A DNA stretch of 64,000 nt from QHVT01 sp036389275 (GTDB taxonomy: Bacteria > Acidobacteriota > Thermoanaerobaculia > Gp7-AA8): positions 40,801 through 104,800 of the forward strand of contig DASVQE010000065.1 of NCBI GenBank assembly GCA_036389275.1, in the 5' to 3' direction. The notes below the pieces were generated by a model, which was given only the letters and a program-made list of their open reading frames with translations, made no database searches and was not told where the DNA came from. Of the stretch, positions 7,141 to 15,314 are shown in pieces. Each line of letters begins with the position of its first letter. The first letter of the stretch is position 1. A program made the translations under genes and the position numbers.

Positions 7141-8247
7141 CTATCTGGCGGTGAGAATGTCAGCCGCGCGGCTAAGAAGGTTAGTCGTGGCGTTCACGTA
7201 CCGGTAGGTAGTGGCAGCCTGCGTGTGGCCGAGAATTCTGCCGATCTCCATACCCGAGAGCCCACCCTCTGCGAGCCGTGTGGCGGCGGTATGGCGGCAG
7301 TCATGAAACCGGAAATCGACGACACCCGCAATCGACGCAACCCTCGTGAATGCCTTGTGGAATGTCTTGATTCCGCCAAATACGAGGGCGTCCGGTGATG
7401 GCTCATTCAGCCGCAACTCTCTGAGCTCTGCGGCTAACCGTGGCGTGATCTCTACTTGGCGCTGCCGCATCGTCTTCGTGTTGAACGCGCGAACCGTAAC
7501 CACACCCGTCGTCATGTCTACGTCAGACCATCGAAGCGATAACAACTCACCGCAGCGCATCCCGGTATCGAGCGCTGAAATCAGAATCGGCCGGACGTGC
7601 CCGCACTTCGGCGCTGCACAGGCTTCGAGCAGCCGCGCTTCCTCGTCTTTCGTCAGCACGCGACTTCTGTGCTGCTCATCCGCGCTGGAAATTAGCGGGT
7701 CTCCCGCAAGCACCGGGTTGCCGACCATCCAGCGCTCTCGCACCGCGATCGTAAACATGCGCCGAAGCACGGACAGCTCCCGATTAACGCGAGCAATAGA
7801 TCGCGGCTTTCCGCGACTCGTCGGCGTATCCAGGCGAGCCTCACGAAAGCGCTGCACGTCCCCCGGCGTGATTTGTGCGAGCCGTCGCGCGCCGAAGCTC
7901 GGCAGAAGCGCCTGCGTGACGATCTGCCGCACCGACTTCCATGAGCGGAGCCCCGCCACCTTCCTACCTGCAACGTACTTTGGTTCTCGCGCAAATGTGG
8001 TGAGGTAATGCTGGCTCAGCTCAGCGAAGGTATGCAGGTGTGCGAGCGGCGCGCCACCTCGCACCTGCGCAACAAGAGCATTTCTCAACTCGGCAGCCGC
8101 TGCCTGCGTCCGAGCGCGCTTCGTCAGCTCGCGACGCTTGCCGCTTACCGGATCGGTGAAAGTTACACGCGCCACCCACGCGCGCTTCCGTCGTCCGTCC
8201 GCGCCCTTGAATTCCCGCTTCGTCACCGACCCGATAGCAGCCCTCAT
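7141..8247 (-). CDS. Tyrosine recombinase / integrase
   Basis: A 368-residue phage-type integrase. An N-terminal arm-binding region (KRAWVARVTFTDPVSGKRR) is followed by a SAM-like core-binding domain and the catalytic domain. Catalytic residues are visible: Arg in LDTGMRCGELLSLRW, His-x-x-Arg in FHDCRHTAATRLA, His in GRILGHTQ and nucleophile Tyr in TTYRYVN. The ATG at 8247 is chosen because AAAGGAG lies 5 nt upstream; the open frame to 8298 is not family-like. It lies next to the damaged tRNA-Arg, the expected attachment site. Divergent operator-like repeats occur just upstream (8283-8354). Confidence 0.93.
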   Translation of the reverse strand: MRAAIGSVTKREFKGADGRRKRAWVARVTFTDPVSGKRRELTKRARTQAAAAELRNALVAQVRGGAPLAHLHTFAELSQHYLTTFAREPKYVAGRKVAGLRSWKSVRQIVTQALLPSFGARRLAQITPGDVQRFREARLDTPTSRGKPRSIARVNRELSVLRRMFTIAVRERWMVGNPVLAGDPLISSADEQHRSRVLTKDEEARLLEACAAPKCGHVRPILISALDTGMRCGELLSLRWSDVDMTTGVVTVRAFNTKTMRQRQVEITPRLAAELRELRLNEPSPDALVFGGIKTFHKAFTRVASIAGVVDFRFHDCRHTAATRLAEGGLSGMEIGRILGHTQAATTYRYVNATTNLLSRAADILTAR

Positions 8248-8282
8248 CCCCGCTCCTTTCGCCCGGCACTCCCATACCGGCA

Positions 8283-8354
8283 CCCACGTTCCGCTCAACC
8301 CTCGGCAACGTGGGGGACAACGTGGTCATATAACTAGCTATTGCGAACTAGCTA
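8283..8354. promoter_or_regulatory. Repeat-rich integrase upstream / attachment region
   Basis: CCCACGTT (8283-8290) and AACGTGGG (8307-8314) form an inverted repeat, and AACGTGG recurs at 8319. AACTAGCTA is present twice in direct orientation (8332-8340 and 8346-8354, 14 bp apart). These short repeats lie between the integrase start and the tRNA remnant, where integrase arm sites and an integrase promoter or operator are expected. The assignment is inference. Confidence 0.4.
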
Positions 8355-8384
8355 AATCACTGACCTGGAACGAGAAGGGATTTG

Positions 8385-8444
8385 TGGCCCGCACCTCAGC
8401 ACGGTTTAGGAAACCGCTGCTCTATCCAGCTGAGCTACGGGGCC
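8385..8444 (-). pseudogene. tRNA-Arg(CCT) lacking its T-arm, at the element junction
   Basis: Reading leftward from 8444: acceptor GGCCCCG, a normal D-arm (GCTC...GAGC) and a good anticodon arm GCGGT-TTCCTAA-ACCGT giving anticodon CCT. No T-arm follows. After GCTGAGGT comes GCGGGCC, which can pair with five bases of the acceptor, then A and CAA. The gene looks as if about 17 nt were removed between the T-stem and the acceptor 3' strand, or replaced by element DNA on integration. It cannot give a normal tRNA as it stands. Confidence 0.65.
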
Positions 8445-8537
8445 GTGGCCAGGGACGGCGGGATACGGCAAAAGAGTACCACGCGCGGCGGCGCCGTGGC
8501 GTTCAAGTTGCAGTTATTTGAAGTCGAAGGAGGCAGT

Positions 8538-8777
8538 ATGAACAAGAACAATCGCACCGATGCCGAAGAAGCCGTCGCCAATCAGGCCGGCGGAGTCCTC
8601 AACCAGATCAAAGGGCGCGTGAAGCAGGCGGCCGGCGACCTCACCGGCGACCACTCGATGCATGCGAGCGGCACCAAAGACCGCATCAAGGGCAATCTTC
8701 AGGAAGCCTACGGCAACATCAAAGAGAAGGAAGACGAGATCGAGCGCAAGCTCGGCGTCGACGACGACCGCATCTGA
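8538..8777 (+). CDS. CsbD-family stress-response protein
   Basis: A 79-residue, very hydrophilic protein of the CsbD family. It has the typical segments QIKGRVKQAAGDLTGD and KDRIKGNLQEAYGNIKEKED. Such proteins are small general-stress proteins of unknown biochemical role. The ATG at 8538 is chosen because AAGGAGG lies a few bases upstream; the longer open frame runs back through the tRNA remnant. It is the first host-type gene to the right of the mobile element and stands alone before the tol operon. Confidence 0.85.
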   Translation: MNKNNRTDAEEAVANQAGGVLNQIKGRVKQAAGDLTGDHSMHASGTKDRIKGNLQEAYGNIKEKEDEIERKLGVDDDRI

Positions 8778-8836
8778 CGCGGCACCCCACGGCAATCACT
8801 CCGCGAACGGCGCGCACACGCGCGCCGTTCGCATGT

Positions 8837-8842
8837 TAGTCT
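8837..8842 (+). promoter_or_regulatory. TANNNT hexamer 7 nt before tolQ
   Basis: TAGTCT, then 7 nt, then the GTG start at 8850. There is no Shine-Dalgarno site, so transcription would start at or next to the start codon (leaderless layout). Confidence 0.5.
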
Positions 8843-8849
8843 CCGCGCC

Positions 8850-9509
8850 GTGCAACTCTGGGAGGCGTTTTTTCACACCGGATGGGTCGGCAAATCCGTC
8901 CTCGGAATCCTGCTCCTCTTCTCGATCGGCTCCTGGGCGGTGATGATCGCCGTGAGCCAGCGCTTCCGCCGCTCCGCGCGCGCGTCGAAGCGCTTCATGG
9001 GTCTGTTCCGCAAGGCAAAACGGCTCGCTGACGTGCAGTCGGGCATCGGCCCGGTCGCGCAGTCATCGCTGGTCGGCCTCTTCCGCGCCGGCTACGCCGA
9101 GATCGAGGCGCAGATCGCGCACAGCGACGGCGGCAAGCAGTTGGTCCGCTCGCTCGACTCGGTGGAGCGCTCGCTCGTCCGCGCCGCGCGCATCGAGTCG
9201 GCGCGCCTGAGCCGCTTCGTTCCCTTTCTCGCCACGACCGCCGCCGCCAGTCCGTTCATCGGACTCTTCGGCACGGTGTGGGGCATCATGGATGCGTTCG
9301 GCACCATCGGCGCCACCGGCTCGACTTCGATCACCGCCGTCGCGCCGGGCATCAGCGAGGCGCTGATCAACACCGCCGCCGGCCTCTTCGCGGCGATCCC
9401 GGCGCTCCTCGCCTACAACCACTTCGTGCAGAAGCTGCGCTCGGCGCGCGGCGAGATGGACGACTTCACGCTCGAGTTCCTCAACCTCACCGAGAGGAAC
9501 TTCACCTGA
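8850..9509 (+). CDS. tolQ: TolQ/ExbB-type proton channel protein
   Basis: A 219-residue inner-membrane protein of the MotA/TolQ/ExbB family. It forms with TolR the proton-driven motor that powers the Tol-Pal system. One N-terminal membrane helix (VLGILLLFSIGSWAVMIAV) is followed by a cytoplasmic helical part, then two C-terminal membrane helices in the conserved stretch (LATTAAASPFIGLFGTVWGI, ISEALINTAAGLFAAIPAL). It starts at GTG 8850; a TAGTCT hexamer 7 nt upstream supports that start. It is first in the order tolQ-tolR-tolA/tonB-tolB-pal-cpoB, so TolQ is preferred over ExbB. Confidence 0.92.
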   Translation: MQLWEAFFHTGWVGKSVLGILLLFSIGSWAVMIAVSQRFRRSARASKRFMGLFRKAKRLADVQSGIGPVAQSSLVGLFRAGYAEIEAQIAHSDGGKQLVRSLDSVERSLVRAARIESARLSRFVPFLATTAAASPFIGLFGTVWGIMDAFGTIGATGSTSITAVAPGISEALINTAAGLFAAIPALLAYNHFVQKLRSARGEMDDFTLEFLNLTERNFT

Positions 9510-9557
9510 GCATCGGCAGACGTTACTCGGCGCGCTTCGTGCGCGTCTAAGAACTCG

Positions 9558-9987
<430 letters not shown>

Positions 9988-10007
<20 letters not shown>

Positions 10008-10746
10008 CGTCCTCACGCAGCGGGCCGCGCTCGACCGCGGCGCCGGCACCGCCATCGCCATCTCGCTCCTGCTGCACGGCGGACTGACGGCGCTGGCGGT
10101 CTACGCGGCGACGCACTCGATCGCGCCGAAGCCCGCCACCTCGGTGCAGATCCAGTTCGCGCCGATGCAGCCGGCGCAGAGCGCGCCCGCCGCGCGGCGT
10201 ACGCCCGCGCCGAAACTCGAGGAGCCGCAGCCGGCGAAGGTCGAAGAGCCGAAGGCGAAGATCGAAGAGCCGAAGCCCGCCGTGCCGCCGCCGCAGAAGC
10301 CGCCGGAGAAGAACGCCGTCCCGTTCTCGCCCTTTGGACGCTCCACGAAGAAGGGCACCGAGAACGCCGAGCCGAAAGCGGCGCCGCCCGTGCAAGCTCC
10401 GGCAACCGGCACCGCACCGCCGGCAGGACCGGAGGTGCCGGTCGGCGGCGCGGGCGTCACCGGACTCGAAGGCGGCGACTTTCCGTACACGCTCTACATC
10501 GAAGGCATGCAGCGAAAAATCGGCAGCAACTGGTTCCGTCCGGCCATCGCCACCGGCACGCCGGTGATCGTCTACTTTCGCATTCAGCGCGACGGCACGA
10601 TCAGCGAGGCGCGGGTCGAGACCTCGAGCGGCAACGGCACCGTCGACCGCGCCGCGCTGAGCGCCGTGCGCAGCTCGACGCCGCTCAATCCGCTGCCGTT
10701 CAACTACAACGGTACTTACCTGGGAGTGCGACTGACGTTCCGATGA
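9988..10746 (+). CDS. TolA/TonB-like energy transducer
   Basis: 252 residues. One N-terminal membrane anchor (AIAISLLLHGGLTALAVYAA), then a Pro/Glu/Lys-rich periplasmic linker (KVEEPKAKIEEPKP), then a C-terminal TonB-type domain (GSNWFRP, VYFRIQRDGTISEARVE, LGVRLTFR). By position it is the TolA of this Tol-Pal operon, but its C-terminal domain is TonB-like, as is common outside Proteobacteria. It would link the TolQR motor to TolB/Pal at the outer membrane. It overlaps tolR (20 nt) and tolB (4 nt). Confidence 0.87.
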
Positions 10747-12026
10747 AGACACTACTGGCCACGCTCACGATGCTCTGCGCCGCGACCGCGTTCGCGCAGA
10801 CCGACATCAACGTCACGCTGCAGCAGAATCAGGCGGCGCAGGTCGCGCGCATCGCCGTCCCCTTTCCCGACCTCGTGCCGCCGAACGCCGCGACCTCGCC
10901 GGCGCCGGTGAGCGCCGACGAAGTGCGCACCGGATTCTTCGGGCCGCTGACGCGCGACCTCGCCTACTCGTCGGTGTTCGCCATCGCGCCGCTGCCGCCG
11001 TCGGTGCCGGTCACGCCCGAGCTGCTCAAGCGCGTCAACGCGCAATATCACCTCAAGCTGAACGTCTGGCGCGAAGGCGACGAGCACATCGTCGAGGCGC
11101 GGCTGCTCGACGCCAGCGGCAGCGTGCAACTCGCCAAGCGTTACCGCTCGCCCGCCGCCGCGCTCGCGCGCACCGCGCACATGCTCGCCAACGAGCTGGT
11201 GCGCGCGGTCAACGGACGCGCCGGCGTCTTCCTCTCGCAGATCGCCTTCGCCTCGAACCGCACCGGCAACTGGGAGATCTGGCTGATGGACTGGGACGGC
11301 GCGAACCAGCGCCGCATCAGCTTCCACAACGCGCTCTCGATTCTGCCGAGCTGGTCGCCCGACAACGAGCGGATGGTCTACACCTCGTTCGTGCGCGGCA
11401 CGAGCGACATGTACATCATCAACCGCCGCGGCGGCGGCCGGATGCGCATCAACAGCGGCCTGGCGCTGAACACCTCCGCCACCTTCTCGCCGGTCGGCAA
11501 CGACATCGCTTTCGTCGGCTCGCTGCGCGGCAATCCCGACATCTATCTGATCAAGGACGACGGCTCGAACGTGCGGCGGCTGACCACGACGAGCTCGGTC
11601 GAGTCGACGCCGGAATGGAGTCCGAACGGCCGCACCATCGCCTTCACCTCCGGCCGCAGCGGCTCGCCGCAGATCTACATCATGGATGCGGAAGGGACGA
11701 ACGTGCGCCGCATCTCGTACGACGGCAACTGGAACGACGACGCGACGTTCTCGCCCGACGGCGAGCAGCTCGCCTACACCTCGCGCGTGAACGGCCGCTT
11801 CCAGATCCGCATCGCCAACATCGTCACCGGCGAGAGCCGCATCGTGGCCGGCGAAGGATCGAACGAGCAGCCGACCTGGTCGCCCGACGGACAGTGGCTC
11901 GCCTTCCAGTCGAATCGCACCGGGCGGTGGCAGGTCTACCGGATGCGCGTCGACGGCAGCGACCTTTTGCAACTGACGTTCGACGGCGAGAACAAAGAGC
12001 CCGATTGGTCCAAGAAACCTGAGTGA
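10743..12026 (+). CDS. tolB: TolB periplasmic propeller protein
   Basis: 427 residues with a signal peptide (LLATLTMLCAATAFAQ). An N-terminal TolB domain is followed by repeated WD40-like propeller blades with the recurring pattern SWSPDNERMVYTS, EWSPNGRTIAFTS, TFSPDGEQLAYTS, TWSPDGQWLAFQS and a closing DWSKKPE. TolB binds Pal and helps hold and constrict the envelope at division. The ATG overlaps the stop of the preceding gene (ATGA). Confidence 0.95.
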   Translation: MKTLLATLTMLCAATAFAQTDINVTLQQNQAAQVARIAVPFPDLVPPNAATSPAPVSADEVRTGFFGPLTRDLAYSSVFAIAPLPPSVPVTPELLKRVNAQYHLKLNVWREGDEHIVEARLLDASGSVQLAKRYRSPAAALARTAHMLANELVRAVNGRAGVFLSQIAFASNRTGNWEIWLMDWDGANQRRISFHNALSILPSWSPDNERMVYTSFVRGTSDMYIINRRGGGRMRINSGLALNTSATFSPVGNDIAFVGSLRGNPDIYLIKDDGSNVRRLTTTSSVESTPEWSPNGRTIAFTSGRSGSPQIYIMDAEGTNVRRISYDGNWNDDATFSPDGEQLAYTSRVNGRFQIRIANIVTGESRIVAGEGSNEQPTWSPDGQWLAFQSNRTGRWQVYRMRVDGSDLLQLTFDGENKEPDWSKKPE

Positions 12027-12056
12027 AGCTATCATCGTGAAGGGAGTGGAAGAGCA

Positions 12057-12662
12057 ATGAAGAAGATGTCGAAACTGATCGCGGTGAGCGTGGTGCTGCT
12101 CGCCGTCGCATTCGCGCCCGCCTGCCGCAGCAAGAAGAAGGACATTCCGCCTCCGCGGACGACGCCCGAGACCGCCGCGCCGATCGTCGAGCCGCCGCCG
12201 GCGCAGACCAGCACCGACACGTCGGTGAAGGCACCGGACGACTTCGTCCGCGAGACGCCGGCTCCGACCGAGGAGACCATGCCGGCCGACATCGAGTCGC
12301 TGAATCGCTACGTGCAGGAGCGCGGCTATCTGCGCGATGCGTTCTTCAACTACGACGAGGCCACCATCGACGGCGACGCGCAGGCGGCGCTCGATGCCTC
12401 CGCCACCTGGCTCAAGAGCCGCGACGGCGCCGGCTACAACCTGCTGATCGAAGGTCACTGCGACGAGCGTGGCACCGAGCAGTACAACCTCGCCCTCGGC
12501 GACCGCCGCGCCAATGCCGCGCGCGAGTACCTGGCCACCCTCGGCGTCGAGTCCGGCCGCATCCGCACCGTGAGCTACGGCGAGGAGCGTCCGTTCGACG
12601 AAGGCCACGACGACTCGGCCTGGGCCAAGAACCGCCGCGCCCACCTGGTCCTGGTGCGATGA
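12057..12662 (+). CDS. pal: Peptidoglycan-associated lipoprotein Pal
   Basis: A 201-residue outer-membrane lipoprotein. The signal peptide ends in a lipobox (VAFAPAC). A Pro-rich linker is followed by an OmpA-like peptidoglycan-binding domain with LLIEGHCDERGTEQYNLALG and RRANAAREYL, the residues that bind diaminopimelate. It is the outer-membrane anchor of Tol-Pal and partner of TolB. A GGAGTGG Shine-Dalgarno-like stretch precedes the ATG. The 3' end overlaps the next gene by 4 nt. Confidence 0.95.
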   Translation: MKKMSKLIAVSVVLLAVAFAPACRSKKKDIPPPRTTPETAAPIVEPPPAQTSTDTSVKAPDDFVRETPAPTEETMPADIESLNRYVQERGYLRDAFFNYDEATIDGDAQAALDASATWLKSRDGAGYNLLIEGHCDERGTEQYNLALGDRRANAAREYLATLGVESGRIRTVSYGEERPFDEGHDDSAWAKNRRAHLVLVR

Positions 12663-13528
12663 CGATGCGACCCGTTCGGATGATCGCCCTCGCGGGCGCC
12701 GCAATCGCGGCGCTCGCCGCCGGCGGCTGCGTCTCGACCTCCGACTTTCAGCAGGCGCAGCGCCAGATCGCCGAGCTGCAGGACGAGCTGGCGAACGTCA
12801 AGCGCACCGCCTCGAGCAAAGAGGAAGTGCAGGGCGTGAACGTGAAGATCGCCGAGCAGACCGAGACGCTGCTCAAGTCGAACGCCACGCTGGTCACGAA
12901 AGTCGACGACATCGAGGAGCGCATCCAGAACACGCAAGGCTCGGTCGAGCAGGCCACCTATCGCATGGAGCAGCTCTCGCAGCAGCTCACGCGCGCGCAG
13001 CGCGACATCGAGGACCTGCGCGCGCGCGTGACGGCGCTGCAGACGCCGCCCGCCGCCGCGCCGGCCGCGCCCGGCGCCACCACCGCGCCCGGCACGCCGG
13101 CCACCGGCGAGATGACCGTGCCGGCGCCGTCGATGCCCGCGGCCGACCCGATGCAGACGTACCAGGCGGCCTATCGCGACTACCAGCGCGGCAACTACGA
13201 CCTGGCCATCGAAGGCTTCCGCGACTTCCTCGGCACGAACGCGAATTCGGAGCTGGCCGACAACGCCGCCTACTGGATCGGCGAGAGCCTTTATTCCCAG
13301 AAGAAATATCGCGAGGCCATCGAGCAGTTTGACAGCGTCGTCACCCGATACCCGAAGTCCGACAAGGTGGCCGCGTCGCTGCTCAAGAAGGGCTACGCGT
13401 ATCTCAACGTCGGGCAGAAGGCTCAGGGAATCGTGCAGTTGCAGTACGTCGTGCACGAGCACCCGAAGTCGGCCGAGGCGCCGCTGGCGCGGCAGAAACT
13501 GCAGTCGCTCGGCGTCGAAACGAAGTAG
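12659..13528 (+). CDS. cpoB: CpoB/YbgF-like cell-division coordinator
   Basis: 289 residues. Signal peptide with a lipobox-like end (AALAAGGC), a coiled-coil N-terminal part (DFQQAQRQIAELQDELANV and more), a Pro/Ala linker, then C-terminal TPR units (YQAAYRDYQRGNYDLAIEGF, AAYWIGESLYSQKKYREAIE, ASLLKKGYAYLNVGQKAQG). This is the YbgF/CpoB layout; the protein links Tol-Pal with peptidoglycan synthesis at the septum. Unlike the soluble E. coli protein, it appears to be a lipoprotein. It is the last gene of the tol operon and starts inside the pal stop (ATGA). Confidence 0.9.
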   Translation: MTMRPVRMIALAGAAIAALAAGGCVSTSDFQQAQRQIAELQDELANVKRTASSKEEVQGVNVKIAEQTETLLKSNATLVTKVDDIEERIQNTQGSVEQATYRMEQLSQQLTRAQRDIEDLRARVTALQTPPAAAPAAPGATTAPGTPATGEMTVPAPSMPAADPMQTYQAAYRDYQRGNYDLAIEGFRDFLGTNANSELADNAAYWIGESLYSQKKYREAIEQFDSVVTRYPKSDKVAASLLKKGYAYLNVGQKAQGIVQLQYVVHEHPKSAEAPLARQKLQSLGVETK

Positions 13529-13531
13529 AAT
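13526..13531 (+). promoter_or_regulatory. Possible -10 hexamer for rpsT
   Basis: TAGAAT lies at the end of cpoB, about 40 nt before the rpsT start. A T-run and an AGGAG Shine-Dalgarno follow, so rpsT would have an ordinary short leader. Confidence 0.4.
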
Positions 13532-13571
13532 GTCGCGTTTTTTTAGTAACTCACATTAGCAGGAGCATTTC

Positions 13572-13835
13572 ATGGCGAATATTGCCTCGGCCGAAAAACA
13601 GAGACGTCAATCCGAAAAGCGGAAGACGCGCAACCGCGCGGGCAAGTCGGCTCTGCGCAGCGCCCTCAAGAAGGCGCGCACGGCCATCATCGGCGGCGAC
13701 GCCGACAAGGACACGCTGGCGACCGGCTTCTCGGCGATCGACAAGGCGGCCAAGACCGGCCTGATCAAAGAGAACACCGCCAACCGCTACAAGGCCCGCC
13801 TCTCCGGCGCGTCGAAGCGCAGCGCGGCGAAGTAA
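13572..13835 (+). CDS. rpsT: 30S ribosomal protein S20
   Basis: An 87-residue, very basic, helical protein matching bS20 in length and sequence: ANIASAEKQRRQSEKRKTRN at the N-terminus, KSALRSALKKART in the middle, and IKENTANRYKARLSGASKR near the end. bS20 binds 16S rRNA early in 30S assembly. An AGGAG Shine-Dalgarno precedes the ATG. An intrinsic terminator follows within 30-60 nt of the stop. It appears to be its own transcription unit. Confidence 0.95.
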   Translation: MANIASAEKQRRQSEKRKTRNRAGKSALRSALKKARTAIIGGDADKDTLATGFSAIDKAAKTGLIKENTANRYKARLSGASKRSAAK

Positions 13836-13856
13836 GCGGATCCGAATCTTCGCGGT

Positions 13857-14771
13857 CTAGACGACGGCGGGCGCAGAGCCCGCCGTTTCGTTTTGCTCGA
13901 CCTCGTGCGGCGCGCGGAACCGCCACGCCGCCAGGGCGAAGAGCGCGGCGATGACGAGGAACATGAAGTAGCTCGCCTCCAGCCCGCGCACGCCGCCGGT
14001 CACCCACTCCGGTCCCGTCCACTGCGTGGCCAGCAGATGGTCGTCGAGCGGCTTGCCGTGGTTGCCGGTGTTCGGCGCGCCGACGACGTTGAGCGCGAGG
14101 TAGTCGAAGGCGGTGTGAAAGCCGGCCGCGAACCAGAGGTTGCCGGTGCGCTTGAGGGTGAAGGCCATGAAGAGCCCGAGCAGCGTGACGGTGGTGAAGT
14201 CGACCCAGTTCTCCATCGGCTTGCCGAAGTAGTGCAGCGCGCCGAAGAGGATCGCGAGCAGGATCGCCGCCGGCCAGAAGCCCATCGCGCGCGTGAGCAC
14301 GTTCTGCACGTAGCCGCGGAAGAAGAACTCCTCGTACAGGCCGAGGATGATCATCGTGCCGAGCCAGACCAGCGCCGCGCGCGCGAGCGCGCTGCCGTGC
14401 AGGGCGAAGCCGTTCACGGTCGCGCCGCCGGCGCCGAGGACCATCGCGAACGGCACCAGCACCGCCAGCGTGCCCCAGAGCATCCCTTCCCACCAGCGTA
14501 CGCCGAATGCGCCGCGCAGCGGCATGCCATACGACCCGACGCTTCGCCGCTCGTATCGCGCAAACACCCACGCCACCAGCAGCGCCACCGCGAACCCGAC
14601 GCCATCCGACAGCGCAAAGTCGCTCGCCGCAAATCCCTCGGAGGGCTGATACCCGGCCAGCTTGATGATCGAGTACTGCAGCGCGCCCTGCAGAAACATT
14701 ACGAGCACGACGTAGAGGACGAAGCGATAGCCGGCACGGAGCCCGTGCGGACCGATGAAGAGGCGTTTCAT
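13857..14771 (-). CDS. CPBP-family intramembrane metalloprotease
   Basis: 304 residues with about eight membrane helices. The CPBP (Rce1-like) signature is clear: LYEEFFFRGYVQ gives the EExxxR motif, followed by FGALHYFG and FHTAFDYLAL with the conserved His residues. Members cleave prenylated proteins, peptide signals or bacteriocins inside the membrane; the substrate here is unknown. It is transcribed toward rpsT, and its last codons overlap the rpsT terminator. It is probably the last gene of the leftward leuS-lptE group, starting 34 nt after lptE. Confidence 0.88.
   Translation of the reverse strand: MKRLFIGPHGLRAGYRFVLYVVLVMFLQGALQYSIIKLAGYQPSEGFAASDFALSDGVGFAVALLVAWVFARYERRSVGSYGMPLRGAFGVRWWEGMLWGTLAVLVPFAMVLGAGGATVNGFALHGSALARAALVWLGTMIILGLYEEFFFRGYVQNVLTRAMGFWPAAILLAILFGALHYFGKPMENWVDFTTVTLLGLFMAFTLKRTGNLWFAAGFHTAFDYLALNVVGAPNTGNHGKPLDDHLLATQWTGPEWVTGGVRGLEASYFMFLVIAALFALAAWRFRAPHEVEQNETAGSAPAVV
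13864..13893 (+). terminator. Intrinsic terminator of rpsT
   Basis: A 9-bp perfect stem (ACGGCGGGC / GCCCGCCGT) with a 5-nt loop is followed by TTCGTTTT. It lies just after rpsT and inside the last codons of the oppositely directed CPBP gene. Confidence 0.75.
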
Positions 14772-14804
14772 GGTGGGTGATACGGGAAAGAGGTGTTTGG
14801 GTTC

Positions 14805-15314
14805 CTAGAACCCTTCCAGCAGATTCGTCAGCAACCCTTCCGCGAAACGCACGGCGATCTCGCGGATGGCGCGGCTTTCCTGGTCGAAGGCGTCGGTGCT
14901 GTCGATGTTCACCTCGTAATTCTCGGTGAAGCGGTACTGGTCGTTCTTCCAGAGCACTTTGTCTTCGTGGCGGTGATCGAGCAACTCGATCTTCGCGGTG
15001 ATCGAGATCTGGTATTGCGTGGCGCGGCCCTGGGCGAAGCCGATCGGGAAGATGTTGAAGGTGTCGATCGAGCCGCGGAGGATGACGTCGGCGTCTTTGT
15101 CGGAGGTCACCAGGCGCAGGCGGCCGCGCGACACGAACTCCTCCGCCACCGCCTGCGTCACGCGCTGCTCGAGCTCGACGCGCGTGGTGCGGTTCACGAA
15201 CGCCGGCACCTCGATGGTCTTGATCGACGGATCGAGGAAGTTGCTGTGCCCGACCAGGGCGTAGCCTCCGCAGCCGTTCAGCAGCACGAGCGCGGCGAGG
15301 AGAGCGCGTTTCAT
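14805..15314 (-). CDS. lptE: LptE-like LPS-assembly lipoprotein
   Basis: 169 residues with a signal peptide ending in a lipobox (LLNGC). The body has the LptE pattern: SIKTIEVPAFVNRTTRVELE, VTQAVAEEFVSRGRLRLV, then a VILRGSIDTF strand and a C-terminal helix (IAVRFAEGLLTNLLEGF). LptE plugs the LptD barrel and helps place lipopolysaccharide in the outer membrane. The start overlaps the leuS stop by 4 nt, so both are co-translated, as in several phyla where lptE follows leuS. Confidence 0.85.
   Translation of the reverse strand: MKRALLAALVLLNGCGGYALVGHSNFLDPSIKTIEVPAFVNRTTRVELEQRVTQAVAEEFVSRGRLRLVTSDKDADVILRGSIDTFNIFPIGFAQGRATQYQISITAKIELLDHRHEDKVLWKNDQYRFTENYEVNIDSTDAFDQESRAIREIAVRFAEGLLTNLLEGF

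Larger units (their letters stand above)
1..8385. mobile_element. Integrated mobile element (prophage or satellite-like), right end
   Basis: A tyrosine integrase, an excisionase-like protein, a primase-type replication protein, a serine recombinase, an XRE-like regulator, a virion-type large protein and several small unknown genes are packed together and abut a damaged tRNA-Arg(CCT) at 8385-8444. Host housekeeping genes begin at csbD (8538). Element genes use clear Shine-Dalgarno sites, for example before the integrase and excisionase, unlike many host genes to the right. The left end lies outside the window, so the left attachment site cannot be seen. An integrase beside a tRNA marks the usual insertion position. 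Whether this is a full prophage, a remnant or a satellite is not decidable here. Confidence 0.75.
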
